64,000 bases of DNA from Veillonella absiana (GTDB lineage: Bacteria; Bacillota; Negativicutes; Veillonellales; Veillonellaceae), in assembly GCF_032970905.1 (NCBI RefSeq), contig NZ_JAWJZA010000001.1; one strand, 5' to 3'. The translations under genes and the position numbers were made by a program. The notes beneath the pieces are model-generated. The model saw only the letters and a program-made list of their open reading frames with translations. It did no database searches and had not been told where the DNA came from. Below, piece after piece: positions 26,618 to 37,202 of the stretch. Each line of letters opens with the position of its first letter. Position 1 is the first letter of the stretch.

Positions 26618-27300
26618 CCTTTACCTCCTTGCTCATTGGGTTGCAAATAATCAGATTTAAAGGTGCCTGTAAAGGCTGGTACTGCCACAGACTGTTCCTT
26701 TTTCACAGTCACTTTAATACCCCAATGTTTTAATGAATCTACAACCCCACCACGAAGTGTGAGTGCCGAATTTAATGTATCAGGATCACCAATAGCAGTC
26801 ACAATAAATGGTGCGCCAAAAACCTTACCATTTACAGTAATAGTTGGACCAGAGCAACGAATTTCACTTGTTCCAATTAATCGTTGATCGTTAATGGCTA
26901 TAGCCTCAGCACCACCCGCACGAAGTTCATTGACTACACGTAAAATATCTTCATCATGGATGATGTACAAATTTGGATTTTCTCCACTCTGTATAGGCGC
27001 CGAGCTATCTTCAATGGTAACAGATACCCCCTTTCCTTTTACATTGGTCAGGCCTGCACGCAATTTGAGTTGTTCATCCGCTATACCACCATCACTGACA
27101 CCTTGCGATTTCATGTATTCCACTTGTTTGAGTAAATCGTCTCGTTCTTTTTGAACGGCCGTCAATTGGACCGCCAAATCACCGGTACGTTGTAACCGAA
27201 TATTTTCATCTATATTTTGTTGTGTCATCTTGTATTGAGTGACCACCATAAACCCCAATACAAAACTTACCAACGCTATGGACCAGCGTTCATGTTTCAC
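26614..27300 (-). CDS. DUF881 family division-cluster protein
   Basis: A 228-aa protein with one N-terminal membrane segment (about 8-24), a short coiled-coil stretch (about 35-65) and an extracytoplasmic DUF881 domain with LYIIHDEDILRVVNELRAGGAEAIAINDQRLIGTSEIRC (condensed region 110-150). The start is a GTG; the SD AGAGG is rather distant. Homologues lie beside sbp and ftsZ in many Gram-positives. Function unknown. Confidence 0.85.
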   Translation of the reverse strand: MKHERWSIALVSFVLGFMVVTQYKMTQQNIDENIRLQRTGDLAVQLTAVQKERDDLLKQVEYMKSQGVSDGGIADEQLKLRAGLTNVKGKGVSVTIEDSSAPIQSGENPNLYIIHDEDILRVVNELRAGGAEAIAINDQRLIGTSEIRCSGPTITVNGKVFGAPFIVTAIGDPDTLNSALTLRGGVVDSLKHWGIKVTVKKEQSVAVPAFTGTFKSDYLQPNEQGGKG

Positions 27301-27325
27301 TTCTTAAATCTACCTCTTCTACGCA

Positions 27326-28243
27326 TTATTGCGCTTTAATGTATGGTGACGTTAAATTGACATCTATATATTGAGCATTTACTTTTCGTGTTTCGATATC
27401 TTTGATCATCGATTCTGAAAGTTCTGCTTTTTTCGCTAAATCTTGAGAATTTCCTAACCGTAATTGTAATCCGTTAACTGTATAGGCCAATAAATTATCA
27501 GGATCTCCGATATTTACTTCTGCAATGTTTTTAAACCCATCTCTGCTCAACGCATTTAAATAGGTCAACGCTGCCAAAATATCTGGATTGGTTATAGTAT
27601 CGCCTAGCAAAATATTACCCGTCTTTACCCCAGAAATAATTGGCACATTAGTTGCCGTAATAGCTGGTTCACTAGCAACGACTTGGCCAGTTTTATCTAA
27701 TGTTAGATATCCAAATTGAGATGGAATAACCGCAATTGCACGACGTTCAACAATATTAACGACCATGGTCAGAGGAAATTCATAACTAATTTGTGCTTCC
27801 TCAACTCGTAAGTCTTTAGACAATCGATCTTTTAATTTTTCTGTACGAACTTTTAATAGATTTACAGGTTCATCTATATTGCCAGCTACCTTCACATCCT
27901 CCAGCGTCACTTTGTCAGACCCAGTGACACGCATATCTCCTAATGGAATTGGCAATACATAGAGTAATGCTAATCCCACTAAAACAGCGGCACCGATTTT
28001 AACAAGTTTGCTTCGTTTATTGGTGGATGGGGGTTCTTCTGCATGTCCATGAGACATACGACGGTGTGTCTCACTATGTTCAGAATCATATGTACTACGT
28101 TCATATTCCTCTTGCGCAGAATAAGCAGCTGGTTGAAATCTTTGTTGTGTTTGTCCAGAGTCTTGTATAAAAGGCTGTTGTTTTACAGACTCTTCGTGAG
28201 AGGGGCGCGGATGTCTTTCGTTACGAAATTGTCTTTCGTCCAT
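27326..28243 (-). CDS. ftsQ: Cell division protein FtsQ/DivIB
   Basis: A 305-aa bitopic protein: a long polar cytoplasmic N-terminus (about 1-78, rich in Gln, Glu and His), one membrane segment (about 81-99), a POTRA domain beginning MRVTGSDKVTLEDVK and a beta domain. It scaffolds FtsL and the septal synthase. GGGAGAGG lies before the ATG. It lies between ddl and the DUF881 gene. Confidence 0.92.
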   Translation of the reverse strand: MDERQFRNERHPRPSHEESVKQQPFIQDSGQTQQRFQPAAYSAQEEYERSTYDSEHSETHRRMSHGHAEEPPSTNKRSKLVKIGAAVLVGLALLYVLPIPLGDMRVTGSDKVTLEDVKVAGNIDEPVNLLKVRTEKLKDRLSKDLRVEEAQISYEFPLTMVVNIVERRAIAVIPSQFGYLTLDKTGQVVASEPAITATNVPIISGVKTGNILLGDTITNPDILAALTYLNALSRDGFKNIAEVNIGDPDNLLAYTVNGLQLRLGNSQDLAKKAELSESMIKDIETRKVNAQYIDVNLTSPYIKAQ

Positions 28244-28303
28244 GTCCTCTCCCTTCTACTCTTTACAGCAGCATACTACTCTATACTGCCATAATCTTTG
28301 ATT

Positions 28304-29236
28304 TTATAATTTTCCAATACCTGCAGACAATAGGATTTCTTCACATAATTGTGGGAATTCCATACCAGTTTCTTTTGCTGCTTTTGGCACCAAAGAAGTA
28401 GCTGTCATGCCTGGTACAGTATTGTATTCCAATACGTATAAATTATCCTTGTCATCAGTCATAATATCCACGCGGATAACGCCACTAGCTTGTAATTCTT
28501 GGAATACAGACTTTCCAATATGTTGCATTTGAGCAGTCATGTCATCATTAATTGGTGCTGGTACCAAATAATCTGTTGCACCGGCTGTATATTTTGATGC
28601 ATAGTCATATTCGCCAGAATGTGGACGAATTTCGATAACTGGCAATGCTTTACCATTCAATACAGATACGGTAAATTCACGACCATTCAAAAATTGTTCT
28701 ACTACTAAAATTGGATCATATTTCAAAGCCTCTTTCACGGAATCTGCTAATTGTGCTTCTTCTTTTACAATGGTGACGCCAATACTAGAACCTTGTGTAG
28801 CAGGTTTTAACACTACAGGGAAAGAGAAATTAGTATGAATATGATCAATAATATCTTGTTCGCTTTGTACATTACCATTATAGGATTCAGACATAGCCGT
28901 TGGAATACCAGCGCCTTTAAAGACGGCTTTACTAATTTTTTTATTCATCCCTACAGCATGCGTCATAACGCCAGAACCTGTATATGGAATTTCAGCCATT
29001 TCAAGTAAACCTTGTAATGCCCCATCTTCACCATATTTACCATGGATAGCATTAAACACAACATCACCATTCATAGCTGCAATATCAGCAAGTAATGTAG
29101 TAGGATTTAATTCAAGAGTCTTAGCTTGATAGCCAAGACTTACTAGTGCGTCTGCAATAGCAGCTGCAGTACGACGAGATACATCAGCCTCTTTAGATGG
29201 GCCCCCCATTAATACGACAACTTGTTTATCTTTCAT
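28304..29236 (-). CDS. ddl: D-alanine-D-alanine ligase
   Basis: A 310-aa ATP-grasp ligase making the D-Ala-D-Ala dipeptide of peptidoglycan. GGPSKEADVSRRT, VFNAIHGKYGEDG, the KPATQGSSIGV ATP loop and EYNTVPGMTATSLVP are characteristic. Two tandem ATG codons overlap the murC stop; the second (29236) has better spacing from AAGAAGG. Confidence 0.96.
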   Translation of the reverse strand: MKDKQVVVLMGGPSKEADVSRRTAAAIADALVSLGYQAKTLELNPTTLLADIAAMNGDVVFNAIHGKYGEDGALQGLLEMAEIPYTGSGVMTHAVGMNKKISKAVFKGAGIPTAMSESYNGNVQSEQDIIDHIHTNFSFPVVLKPATQGSSIGVTIVKEEAQLADSVKEALKYDPILVVEQFLNGREFTVSVLNGKALPVIEIRPHSGEYDYASKYTAGATDYLVPAPINDDMTAQMQHIGKSVFQELQASGVIRVDIMTDDKDNLYVLEYNTVPGMTATSLVPKAAKETGMEFPQLCEEILLSAGIGKL

Positions 29237-30615
29237 CATAAACCTTCTTCTAGCAATGCTAATAATTTAGGACCATATTGATTAATAGAACCTGCACCCA
29301 TAGTTATGACTAGATCATTAGGGCGAACAACATTCTTCAAAATACCAGGTACATCATCTACATTTTGTACATAATTAACGTGTTTATTCGTAGCTTTCAA
29401 AATAGCATCTGGAATCGTATGTCCGTCAATGCCTGGAATTGGATCTTCACCCGAGCTATAGATGTCCGTAATATACAATTCATCTGCATAGTTAAATGCT
29501 GTACTGAATTCATTAACCAGGAGACTAGTACGAGTATAACGATGCGGCTGGAATACGCAAATAACACGGTGTTTTTCAAGTTCTTTCGCGGCTTTTAATG
29601 TCGCTTTGATTTCTGTTGGATGATGCGCATAATCATCCACCACCCAAACACCGGCAACATGGCCTTTTGTTTCAAATCTACGTTTTGCACCGATGAATTT
29701 GCCCAAACCTTTTTGGATATCTTCAATAGAAACCTCACAATATTCATGGCCTATAATGAAAGCTGCCAAAGAATTCAATACATTATGTTGACCTGGCACA
29801 CGTAAATTAATACGTGCTACATTCGTATCTTTATGATACACATCATATACGAGTGTACTATCTTGGTAGTGAATATTTTTAGCTACATAATCATTAGATT
29901 CATCCAAGCCATAGGTGATAAATTGACGATTTACCTGTGTCATCACATATTGGATTTTGTCATTGTCCCCACAAACTACGGCTTTACCGTCAACAGGCAA
30001 TGTTTCCACAAATTCACAAAATGCTTTAAGTAAATTATCCATAGTTTTGTAATGATCCATGTGATCATTTTCAATGTTTGTAATAACAATAGCTTTTGGG
30101 CGTAATTTCAAGAAAGACCCATCGCTCTCGTCAGCCTCAACAACGCTAAATTTACCTTTACCAAGGCAACTACTACCTTTCAGGTAATCTACTTCGCCAC
30201 CGATAATTACAGTTGGCTCTACCTCACCTTCTACTAGGATTTGACCAATCATGGAAGTAGTGGAGGTTTTACCATGTGCACCTGCCACTGCTATGCCGTC
30301 TGTTACATCTAGTACGGCTTTCACGATATCAGATCGATGAAGGACTGTAATACCTTGCTCTCTCGCTGCTTTCAATTCCGGGTTATCTTCACGAATTGCC
30401 GTAGAACGAACCACTGCATCCACACCATTTACATAAGATGCATCATGACCAATATGGATGGTAGCACCCATGGAACGGAATTTTTCAGTCGTTGACGATT
30501 CTGCAAGGTCAGAGCCAGATACTTCATAGCCCTTGCAAATCAAAATATTTGCTATAGCACGCATTCCTGATCCAGCTATACCAATTAGATGAATTTTATG
30601 AATACCATTTAACAT
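29236..30615 (-). CDS. murC: UDP-N-acetylmuramate-L-alanine ligase
   Basis: A 459-aa Mur ligase adding L-Ala to UDP-MurNAc. The N-terminal GIAGSGM dinucleotide-type loop, the ATP P-loop GAHGKTSTTSMI, VEADESDGSFL and DDYAHHPTEI are typical. The ATG at 30615 is chosen because AGGAG lies upstream and MurC begins there; the frame opens ten codons earlier. It overlaps ddl. Confidence 0.97.
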   Translation of the reverse strand: MLNGIHKIHLIGIAGSGMRAIANILICKGYEVSGSDLAESSTTEKFRSMGATIHIGHDASYVNGVDAVVRSTAIREDNPELKAAREQGITVLHRSDIVKAVLDVTDGIAVAGAHGKTSTTSMIGQILVEGEVEPTVIIGGEVDYLKGSSCLGKGKFSVVEADESDGSFLKLRPKAIVITNIENDHMDHYKTMDNLLKAFCEFVETLPVDGKAVVCGDNDKIQYVMTQVNRQFITYGLDESNDYVAKNIHYQDSTLVYDVYHKDTNVARINLRVPGQHNVLNSLAAFIIGHEYCEVSIEDIQKGLGKFIGAKRRFETKGHVAGVWVVDDYAHHPTEIKATLKAAKELEKHRVICVFQPHRYTRTSLLVNEFSTAFNYADELYITDIYSSGEDPIPGIDGHTIPDAILKATNKHVNYVQNVDDVPGILKNVVRPNDLVITMGAGSINQYGPKLLALLEEGL

Positions 30616-30634
30616 GGTGATTTCTCCTAACTTC

Positions 30635-31783
30635 TCATTTTGCAATTTCTAACGCAATTGTTGCAATGTCATGGGCGGCCTTTGGCTTGCCTAATTGTAA
30701 CGCTCCTGCTGCCATTTGTTTTAATAAAGCAGAATTGTCCATAAACATTTCAATTTCACCGATTAAATCTTTCGGTGATAGCATTTTATCTACTATCATG
30801 TGGGCGGCCCCTTCTTGCACGAAAATGCGTGCATTATAGGTTTGGTGATCCTCAGCAGCATATGGATATGGCACTAAAACAGATGGAATCCCACGAACCG
30901 CCAATTCCGCCAGCCCAATAGCACCAGAACGAAACACTGCTAAATCAGCTGCCGCTAGAGCTTTTGGCATATCGTGTAAATACGGCAACACCATTGTGGC
31001 TTTACCATATGTAAATCCGCCTAACTCCTTGGCGATATCTGCTTGATTTGACTGTGTAAAATCACCATCTAATGCGGCTTTCACCGTATCAAATTCACCA
31101 GAGCCTGTGACGTGAATCAATTTAAGATTCTCTCGATTTTTAAAATGCTTGTGTACTTCTATCATGGCTGTATTAATAGTACGCGCACCACGAGAACCAC
31201 CAGCAATCAACACAGTAAAATCTGTATCAGTTAAATTGAAATAATTACGACCTTGTTCGCGAGTATCTACTAATACCTCTGGACGCACAGGATTTCCTGT
31301 ATATACAACACGTTTTGCTTTGCCAAAAGATTTTTTAGCTTCTTCATACCCAACGGCTACAACATCCACAAAACGGCTTAAAATTTTGTTCGTAATACCT
31401 GCGATTACGTTTTGTTCTTGAATAATAGTAGGCACCTTACGTAATGCAGCGGCTAGTAAAATGGGGCCGCAAACATAACCACCTGTGCCGATAACAACAT
31501 CTGGTTTAAAATCAGAAATAATGGCATTGGCCTTTACAAGAGATAAACAAGTTTTTCCCAATGTAGTTAATGTTTTTAAAGACAACTGACGTTGCAAACC
31601 TTGTACGGGAATCGTACGGAATGCAATGCCCTCTTTTGGAACTAACGTAGCCTCTAAACCAGCCTCTGTACCTACATATAGTACTTCAGCGTCAGGAAGA
31701 ATAGCCATAATTTCTTTATAGATAGTGATAGCTGGGTAAATATGACCACCTGTACCACCGCCAGAAATGATGATTCGTTTCAT
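30635..31783 (-). CDS. murG: UDP-GlcNAc transferase to lipid I
   Basis: A 382-aa GT-B glycosyltransferase converting lipid I to lipid II on the inner face of the membrane. GGTGGHIYPAI (N-terminal loop), GTGGYVCGP, GGSRGA and FRSGAIGLAEL with its UDP-GlcNAc contacts are present. The ATG shares one base with the murD stop. No ftsW is found between murD and murG. Confidence 0.97.
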   Translation of the reverse strand: MKRIIISGGGTGGHIYPAITIYKEIMAILPDAEVLYVGTEAGLEATLVPKEGIAFRTIPVQGLQRQLSLKTLTTLGKTCLSLVKANAIISDFKPDVVIGTGGYVCGPILLAAALRKVPTIIQEQNVIAGITNKILSRFVDVVAVGYEEAKKSFGKAKRVVYTGNPVRPEVLVDTREQGRNYFNLTDTDFTVLIAGGSRGARTINTAMIEVHKHFKNRENLKLIHVTGSGEFDTVKAALDGDFTQSNQADIAKELGGFTYGKATMVLPYLHDMPKALAAADLAVFRSGAIGLAELAVRGIPSVLVPYPYAAEDHQTYNARIFVQEGAAHMIVDKMLSPKDLIGEIEMFMDNSALLKQMAAGALQLGKPKAAHDIATIALEIAK

Positions 31784-33153
31784 TAAGGCTCGCTCCCTTC
31801 TTCTAATGCTAATACTTCTTTCTTAAAATCCTCGCCCCGTTCTTCAAAGCAAGAATACCAATCGAAACTAGAACATGCAGGAGATAATAATACGATATCC
31901 CCGGGCTGTGCCAAGTCACGACCTAATCGAACTGCTTCCTTCATACTTTGGGCCCGATGAATGTCTTTGATCCCCGCAGCTCTTGCAGCATCTTCAAATC
32001 GCTCAGCTGCTTCTCCCATCAGAATGAGTTCTTTTGCTTTTTCTTTAACCAGTATCATAAACTCTTCTACTGGCGTCATTTTATCATGACCACCCATGAG
32101 CAAAATAACTGGTTTAGGAAATGCTTGCAATGCTTTTACAACAGAATCTACATTCGTCGCCTTAGAATCGTTATAATAGGTCACACCATTGATTGTTTTT
32201 ACACGTTCCAAACGATGTTCTACACCAGTAAACGTAAAAATTGCATTACGAATTAACTCAGCGCTCACACCCAATGCATAGGTTAATGCAATAACGGACA
32301 AAATATTTTCAATATTATGTGCCCCTGGGATATGAATTTGGACCACTTCAATAATTAATTCTTTATTACCATTACGAACCACATAGAGATGACCATTTTC
32401 ATAATATGCACCATTCTCTACTGCATGCTTTTGGCTAATATATAATACCTGACTACGGGCACGGTTTGCCATATCGACTACAACCGCATCGTCTGCATTT
32501 AATACTAAATAGTCCGTTGGTGTTTGAGACTTAAAAATATTCTCCTTCGCCAACACATAATTTTCCATTGTTTTGTGGCGCGCCAAATGATCTGGGCTAA
32601 TATTGAGAACAATGGCCCCTAATGGGTGAAATTCCTTAATAGACTCTAATTGATAGCTAGATAATTCTGCAATTAAATAGCCACCTATAGGCATTTTATA
32701 AGCCATTTCACTCAATGAATCGCCAATATTACCACCTACAAAAATTGGTTTACCTGTTGCTTTCATTACTTCTGTGAGGAGTGTTGTAGTTGTGGTTTTA
32801 CCATTAGTTCCTGTAACCCCCAAAATAGGAGACTTGGAAATATCATAGGCTAATTCAACTTCACTGACTACCTCGATACCACGTTCTTTAGCGGCTTTCA
32901 CAATGGGAATATCCAAGGAAATACCTGGAGATATAATAATACGATCCACATTATCTAACAAAGACTCATCTTGGTGCCCCGTAATAACCGTTACTCCTAC
33001 CGTCTCAAGCATGGCTTGTACATCACTAGGCAATTCAATTTTCTTATAATCATTTAACACCACGTGAGCACCTAATTGTGCCACCACATGAGATGCACCG
33101 ATACCACTTTCACCAGCGCCAAGAACTAGAATGTGTGTATTGTTATAATCCAT
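31783..33153 (-). CDS. murD: UDP-MurNAc-L-alanine-D-glutamate ligase
   Basis: A 456-aa Mur ligase adding D-Glu. VLGAGESGIGAS, the P-loop GVTGTNGKTTTTTLL, the carbamylated-Lys region and NDSKATNVDSV are typical. The open frame begins 45 codons upstream inside the mraY end; the ATG at 33153 is chosen because TAGGTGG lies six bases before it and the family N-terminus starts there. Confidence 0.97.
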   Translation of the reverse strand: MDYNNTHILVLGAGESGIGASHVVAQLGAHVVLNDYKKIELPSDVQAMLETVGVTVITGHQDESLLDNVDRIIISPGISLDIPIVKAAKERGIEVVSEVELAYDISKSPILGVTGTNGKTTTTTLLTEVMKATGKPIFVGGNIGDSLSEMAYKMPIGGYLIAELSSYQLESIKEFHPLGAIVLNISPDHLARHKTMENYVLAKENIFKSQTPTDYLVLNADDAVVVDMANRARSQVLYISQKHAVENGAYYENGHLYVVRNGNKELIIEVVQIHIPGAHNIENILSVIALTYALGVSAELIRNAIFTFTGVEHRLERVKTINGVTYYNDSKATNVDSVVKALQAFPKPVILLMGGHDKMTPVEEFMILVKEKAKELILMGEAAERFEDAARAAGIKDIHRAQSMKEAVRLGRDLAQPGDIVLLSPACSSFDWYSCFEERGEDFKKEVLALEEGSEP

Positions 33154-33241
33154 CATGAACCACCTAAGTAAGAAAATACTGCATGTATCATCACTAATCA
33201 TATACCAATGACTATGAATGAGAAAAAATAGAATGTTAACG

Positions 33242-34201
33242 TTATCGTACTGCCAATAAAACACCAAGTACCGCCAATAAAGCGCCACCTAACCAAAAAC
33301 GATTGACCACCGTTTGTTCGGACCAACCAGATAATTCAAAGTGATGGTGGATAGGACTCATTTTAAACACTCGAACACCACGAGTTTTAAAGGAGATAAC
33401 TTGAATAATTACAGATAAAGCTTCCATGACAAAAATCCCACCAATAATGACAAGAAGAAGTTCTGTCTTCGTCAAAATTGCCATGCCTGCAAAGGCACCA
33501 CCTAAAGCAAGTGATCCAGTATCGCCCATAAATACCTTTGCTGGGTTGATATTAAATGCAAGAAAACCTACACAAATAGCACAGACTATAGCACCAAAAA
33601 CAGCTACACTCGGCATATTATGAATCAAACCAATAACAGCAAAGGCAATTGCTGCCACCGCAGATGTACCAGCTGCAAGCCCATCAAGACCATCTGTAAG
33701 ATTAACAGCATTAGTAGAGCCCACAATAATCAAGAAGGCTAATACATAGTAGCCCCAACCTAAATTCACATTAATATCTGCCACTGGAATCCACAATGTA
33801 GTAGGAATCACTAAAATCTCTGTAATAAAATAACAGAACACCGCTGCCAAAATAAATTGACCCAGTAATTTTTGTTTTGCTGTAAGACCTAAATTGCGTT
33901 TTTTTACAGATTTTACGAAATCATCAAAGAATCCTAACAAGGCATGACCTATAGTTAAGAACAATAACATACCTGTGGCTACATTCCAAGGCGCAAAAAT
34001 TGCAATACCTATTATCATGGCAATCATCATAAATGTACCACCCATAGTAGGTGTGCCGGCTTTCGCTTGATGACTTTCAGGTCCTTCTTCGCGAATACTT
34101 TGTTGTGCATGTAATGATCTTAATACAGGAATACCTAGTTTTCCTAATATTAAGGTAATAATTAAAGTAGCGGCAAAGGCTAATACGATTTGGTATATCA
34201 T
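33242..34201 (-). CDS. mraY: Phospho-MurNAc-pentapeptide transferase
   Basis: A 319-aa polytopic enzyme making lipid I from UDP-MurNAc-pentapeptide and undecaprenyl phosphate. GTPTMGG, the catalytic Asp segments FFDDFVK and NLTDGLDGLAAGT, NPAKVFMGDTGSLALGG and PIHHHFE are all visible, with about ten hydrophobic segments. It lies between murF and murD. Confidence 0.97.
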   Translation of the reverse strand: MIYQIVLAFAATLIITLILGKLGIPVLRSLHAQQSIREEGPESHQAKAGTPTMGGTFMMIAMIIGIAIFAPWNVATGMLLFLTIGHALLGFFDDFVKSVKKRNLGLTAKQKLLGQFILAAVFCYFITEILVIPTTLWIPVADINVNLGWGYYVLAFLIIVGSTNAVNLTDGLDGLAAGTSAVAAIAFAVIGLIHNMPSVAVFGAIVCAICVGFLAFNINPAKVFMGDTGSLALGGAFAGMAILTKTELLLVIIGGIFVMEALSVIIQVISFKTRGVRVFKMSPIHHHFELSGWSEQTVVNRFWLGGALLAVLGVLLAVR

Positions 34202-34262
34202 AATGACTCCCTTTTCTATCTATGAATAGCATAATACGGCTAGTATGACCTAGCCGATTATA

Positions 34263-35627
34263 CTACAGAGCTTCACGCTCTTTCAATTCTTCTACAACGC
34301 GCTCCATTCGTAATCCACGAGATCCTTTTAAAAGAATAACATCGCCTTTTTCACGAACGTCGCAATATTCATTAGCCATATCCAAATGACTATCACATCT
34401 ATATACTGTAACACCATATTGCTTCGCTTCTTTAGCAATATATGCTGCCGCCTCTCCAAAGGTAAATACAATATCATAGCCTTCGTCAGCTAGAAGCTTA
34501 CCAATTTCACGATGTTCTTTTTCAGTATACTCCCCTAATTCTAACATGTCACCTAACATGGCAATTTTCCGTTTACCTTCTAGTTGACCTAGGGCTTTAA
34601 TAGACTCAGCCATAGAGGATGGATTTGCATTATAGGCATCATTTAACACAACAATATCATCGAAGGTCACAATTTCTTGACGCATTGGCGTACCAACAAA
34701 ATCACCAAGTCCTTTTTTAATTTTTGTAGAGCTAATGCCCAAGACGCGACCTGCACCAATAGCAGCTAATGCATCATATACATTATGTGTACCAATCATT
34801 GGTAAAAATATATCAAACACTTCGTCATAGCATTTACATGTAAATTTGATGCCATCTTTCTTATAACGCAATTGGCTAGCAATCACAGTAGCATTGCTTT
34901 CAATACCATAAGTGATGGTTTTGCCCTCTGTCAATTGACTCATAGCCTTAACATAGGGATCATCTTCATTCAAAATGGCAATGCTATCTTTACCAAGGCA
35001 ACGTATTAATTCACCTTTAGCCTCTGCAATAGCACCTTGAGATCCTAATAGTTCAATGTGAGATGTACCAACATTTGTAACAATACCAATTGTAGGTTCT
35101 GCAATCAATGCTAATTCTTCAATTTGACCAAGACCACGCATCCCCATTTCAACAACGCAAGCTTCATGATCTGCGGTTAATTTCAGCAATGTTTTTGGCA
35201 GACCAATTTCATTGTTAAAATTCTTTTCTGTTTTCAATACATTAAACTGTGTAGCTAACACAGCTGCCACCATATCTTTTGTTGTTGTTTTACCAGAGGA
35301 ACCAGTAATAGCTACAACAGGAATATCAAAACGACGACGATGATATCTAGCCAACTCCTGGTATGCGACTAAAGTATTTTCCACTTCAACGCAAAAAATA
35401 CCATCAACAGCACGGCCTTTTTCAACAATCGCTGCCGTCGCCCCTTTTTCAATGGCTATTTTAATAAAATCATGGCCATCAAAAGTATCACCCTTTAAGG
35501 CTACAAACAAATAATCTTTCTCTATAGTTCTTGTATCTGTGGATACATCTAATAATGTGAGTTCTTGTTGTAATTGGCAACTACCATGGGTAGCCTCTAC
35601 TACTTCTTGAAGTGTAAATTGTGCCAT
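34263..35627 (-). CDS. murF: UDP-MurNAc-tripeptide-D-Ala-D-Ala ligase
   Basis: A 454-aa Mur ligase adding the D-Ala-D-Ala dipeptide. The P-loop GSSGKTTTKDMV, NNEIGLPKTLL and NDAYNANPSSM motifs are typical. The ATG at 35627 is chosen for its AAGGAG SD; it lies one base past the murE stop. The frame itself opens 15 codons earlier, inside murE. Confidence 0.97.
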   Translation of the reverse strand: MAQFTLQEVVEATHGSCQLQQELTLLDVSTDTRTIEKDYLFVALKGDTFDGHDFIKIAIEKGATAAIVEKGRAVDGIFCVEVENTLVAYQELARYHRRRFDIPVVAITGSSGKTTTKDMVAAVLATQFNVLKTEKNFNNEIGLPKTLLKLTADHEACVVEMGMRGLGQIEELALIAEPTIGIVTNVGTSHIELLGSQGAIAEAKGELIRCLGKDSIAILNEDDPYVKAMSQLTEGKTITYGIESNATVIASQLRYKKDGIKFTCKCYDEVFDIFLPMIGTHNVYDALAAIGAGRVLGISSTKIKKGLGDFVGTPMRQEIVTFDDIVVLNDAYNANPSSMAESIKALGQLEGKRKIAMLGDMLELGEYTEKEHREIGKLLADEGYDIVFTFGEAAAYIAKEAKQYGVTVYRCDSHLDMANEYCDVREKGDVILLKGSRGLRMERVVEELKEREAL

Positions 35628-35628
35628 C

Positions 35629-37113
35629 TTATTTCTCCTTAAGAGCTTCTCGTGCCACTTCTCTATCATCAAAATGAATAGTTCTATCTTTTAAAATTTG
35701 ATAGTCTTCATGGCCTTTACCAGCAATAATTACAATATCTCCAGTGCGAGCACTGCGCACAGCCTTTTTAATGGCTTCTTTACGATCTACAACCACTTCG
35801 TACGTAGAACCTTCACGGAGCCCCTCTTTGACGCCCACTTCTACATCTTTTACGATTTGATTTGGATCTTCTGTACGAGGATTATCAGAAGTAACGAAAA
35901 TAGTATCTCCAAACTCGGCTGCGATACGTCCCATAATAGGACGTTTTGTAGCATCGCGATCACCACCGCAACCGAAGACAACAATCATTTTGCTCTCTTT
36001 AATCTCTTGAGCTGTTTGTAAAATATTTTGTAAGCCATCTGGTGTATGGGCATAGTCCACTACAACTGCAAAATCTTGACCTTCTTCAATCAATTCGAAT
36101 CGACCAGGTACAGATCTAAAGGACTGCAATGCTTCATCAATTTTTTCCATGGAAATATTTTCATACAAACAAGCACCAATGGCCGCCAATGTATTATACA
36201 CATTAAATAGGCCCGTGGTATTCATCTTGATAGGATATTGTTTTCCGTCAAACTCAATAGTGTATGTTGATGTTTTAGATGTCATCGTCACATCATGAGC
36301 ATTTAATGTACCTTTACCTTGCGTACTATATGTCATAGTTGGTGCTGTTGTGGCTTCTATCACACGATGACCATACGGGTCATCAATGTTAATTACAGCG
36401 CCTTTACCAGTTTTCACTTGGTTTGATGCACTTACTTGCTCAAATAATTTACATTTTGCTGCTAAATAATTTTCAAAGGTCTTGTGAAAGTCCAAATGAT
36501 CCTGTGTTAAATTCGTAAATACTGCCGTATCATATTCTACACCAGATACACGACCTAACGCCAATGCGTGAGAGGAAACCTCCATAATGCAGTGTGTCAC
36601 ACCTTCATTTACCATTTGATTTAAAATATGTTGTAAATCAACTACATCTGGTGTGGTGTTGTGGATTGGATAGGATTTGTCTTCAATCATAATATGAATG
36701 GTACCGATAATCCCCACTTTATGCCCTTGAGATCGTAAAATATGACGAATCATATGCGTCGTTGTTGTTTTACCATTAGTGCCAGTAACACCAATCATAC
36801 GCATTTTATTGGCTGGGTAATCAAAGAATGAAGGAACTATATCCATCATAGCTTGGCGAGTATCTTCTACCTTTATGATGCATACATCGCTAGATACAGT
36901 CACATCTTTAGAAACCACTAGCGCTACTGCACCAGCATCTACTGCTTTCTGAGCAAATGTATGGCCATCTACTGTAGCACCATCCAAACAAATAAATAGG
37001 CTCCCTTTTTTTACTTGGCGAGAGTCCGCAGTAATATCTGTAATCGTTACTGTTTCATTACCTGTAATGGATATTATTTTAGTTGTTGTAAGCAAATCTG
37101 TTATTTTTTTCAT
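35629..37113 (-). CDS. murE: UDP-MurNAc-tripeptide synthetase, meso-diaminopimelate-adding
   Basis: A 494-aa Mur ligase adding the third residue of the stem peptide. The P-loop GVTGTNGKTTTTHMI and the substrate motif DNPRTEDP are present; DNPR specifies meso-diaminopimelate, so the peptidoglycan is DAP-type. The ATG at 37113 with AAGGAG eight bases upstream is preferred to an in-frame GTG three codons earlier that overlaps the SD. Confidence 0.97.
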   Translation of the reverse strand: MKKITDLLTTTKIISITGNETVTITDITADSRQVKKGSLFICLDGATVDGHTFAQKAVDAGAVALVVSKDVTVSSDVCIIKVEDTRQAMMDIVPSFFDYPANKMRMIGVTGTNGKTTTTHMIRHILRSQGHKVGIIGTIHIMIEDKSYPIHNTTPDVVDLQHILNQMVNEGVTHCIMEVSSHALALGRVSGVEYDTAVFTNLTQDHLDFHKTFENYLAAKCKLFEQVSASNQVKTGKGAVINIDDPYGHRVIEATTAPTMTYSTQGKGTLNAHDVTMTSKTSTYTIEFDGKQYPIKMNTTGLFNVYNTLAAIGACLYENISMEKIDEALQSFRSVPGRFELIEEGQDFAVVVDYAHTPDGLQNILQTAQEIKESKMIVVFGCGGDRDATKRPIMGRIAAEFGDTIFVTSDNPRTEDPNQIVKDVEVGVKEGLREGSTYEVVVDRKEAIKKAVRSARTGDIVIIAGKGHEDYQILKDRTIHFDDREVAREALKEK

Positions 37114-37202
37114 CCTTGCCACTCCTTATCACAAATCAGTGTCTTATCACTGTGACTGTATATACGCAGTAAAAGCAGCCCCATAAAGGGCTGCTTTACC
37201 TA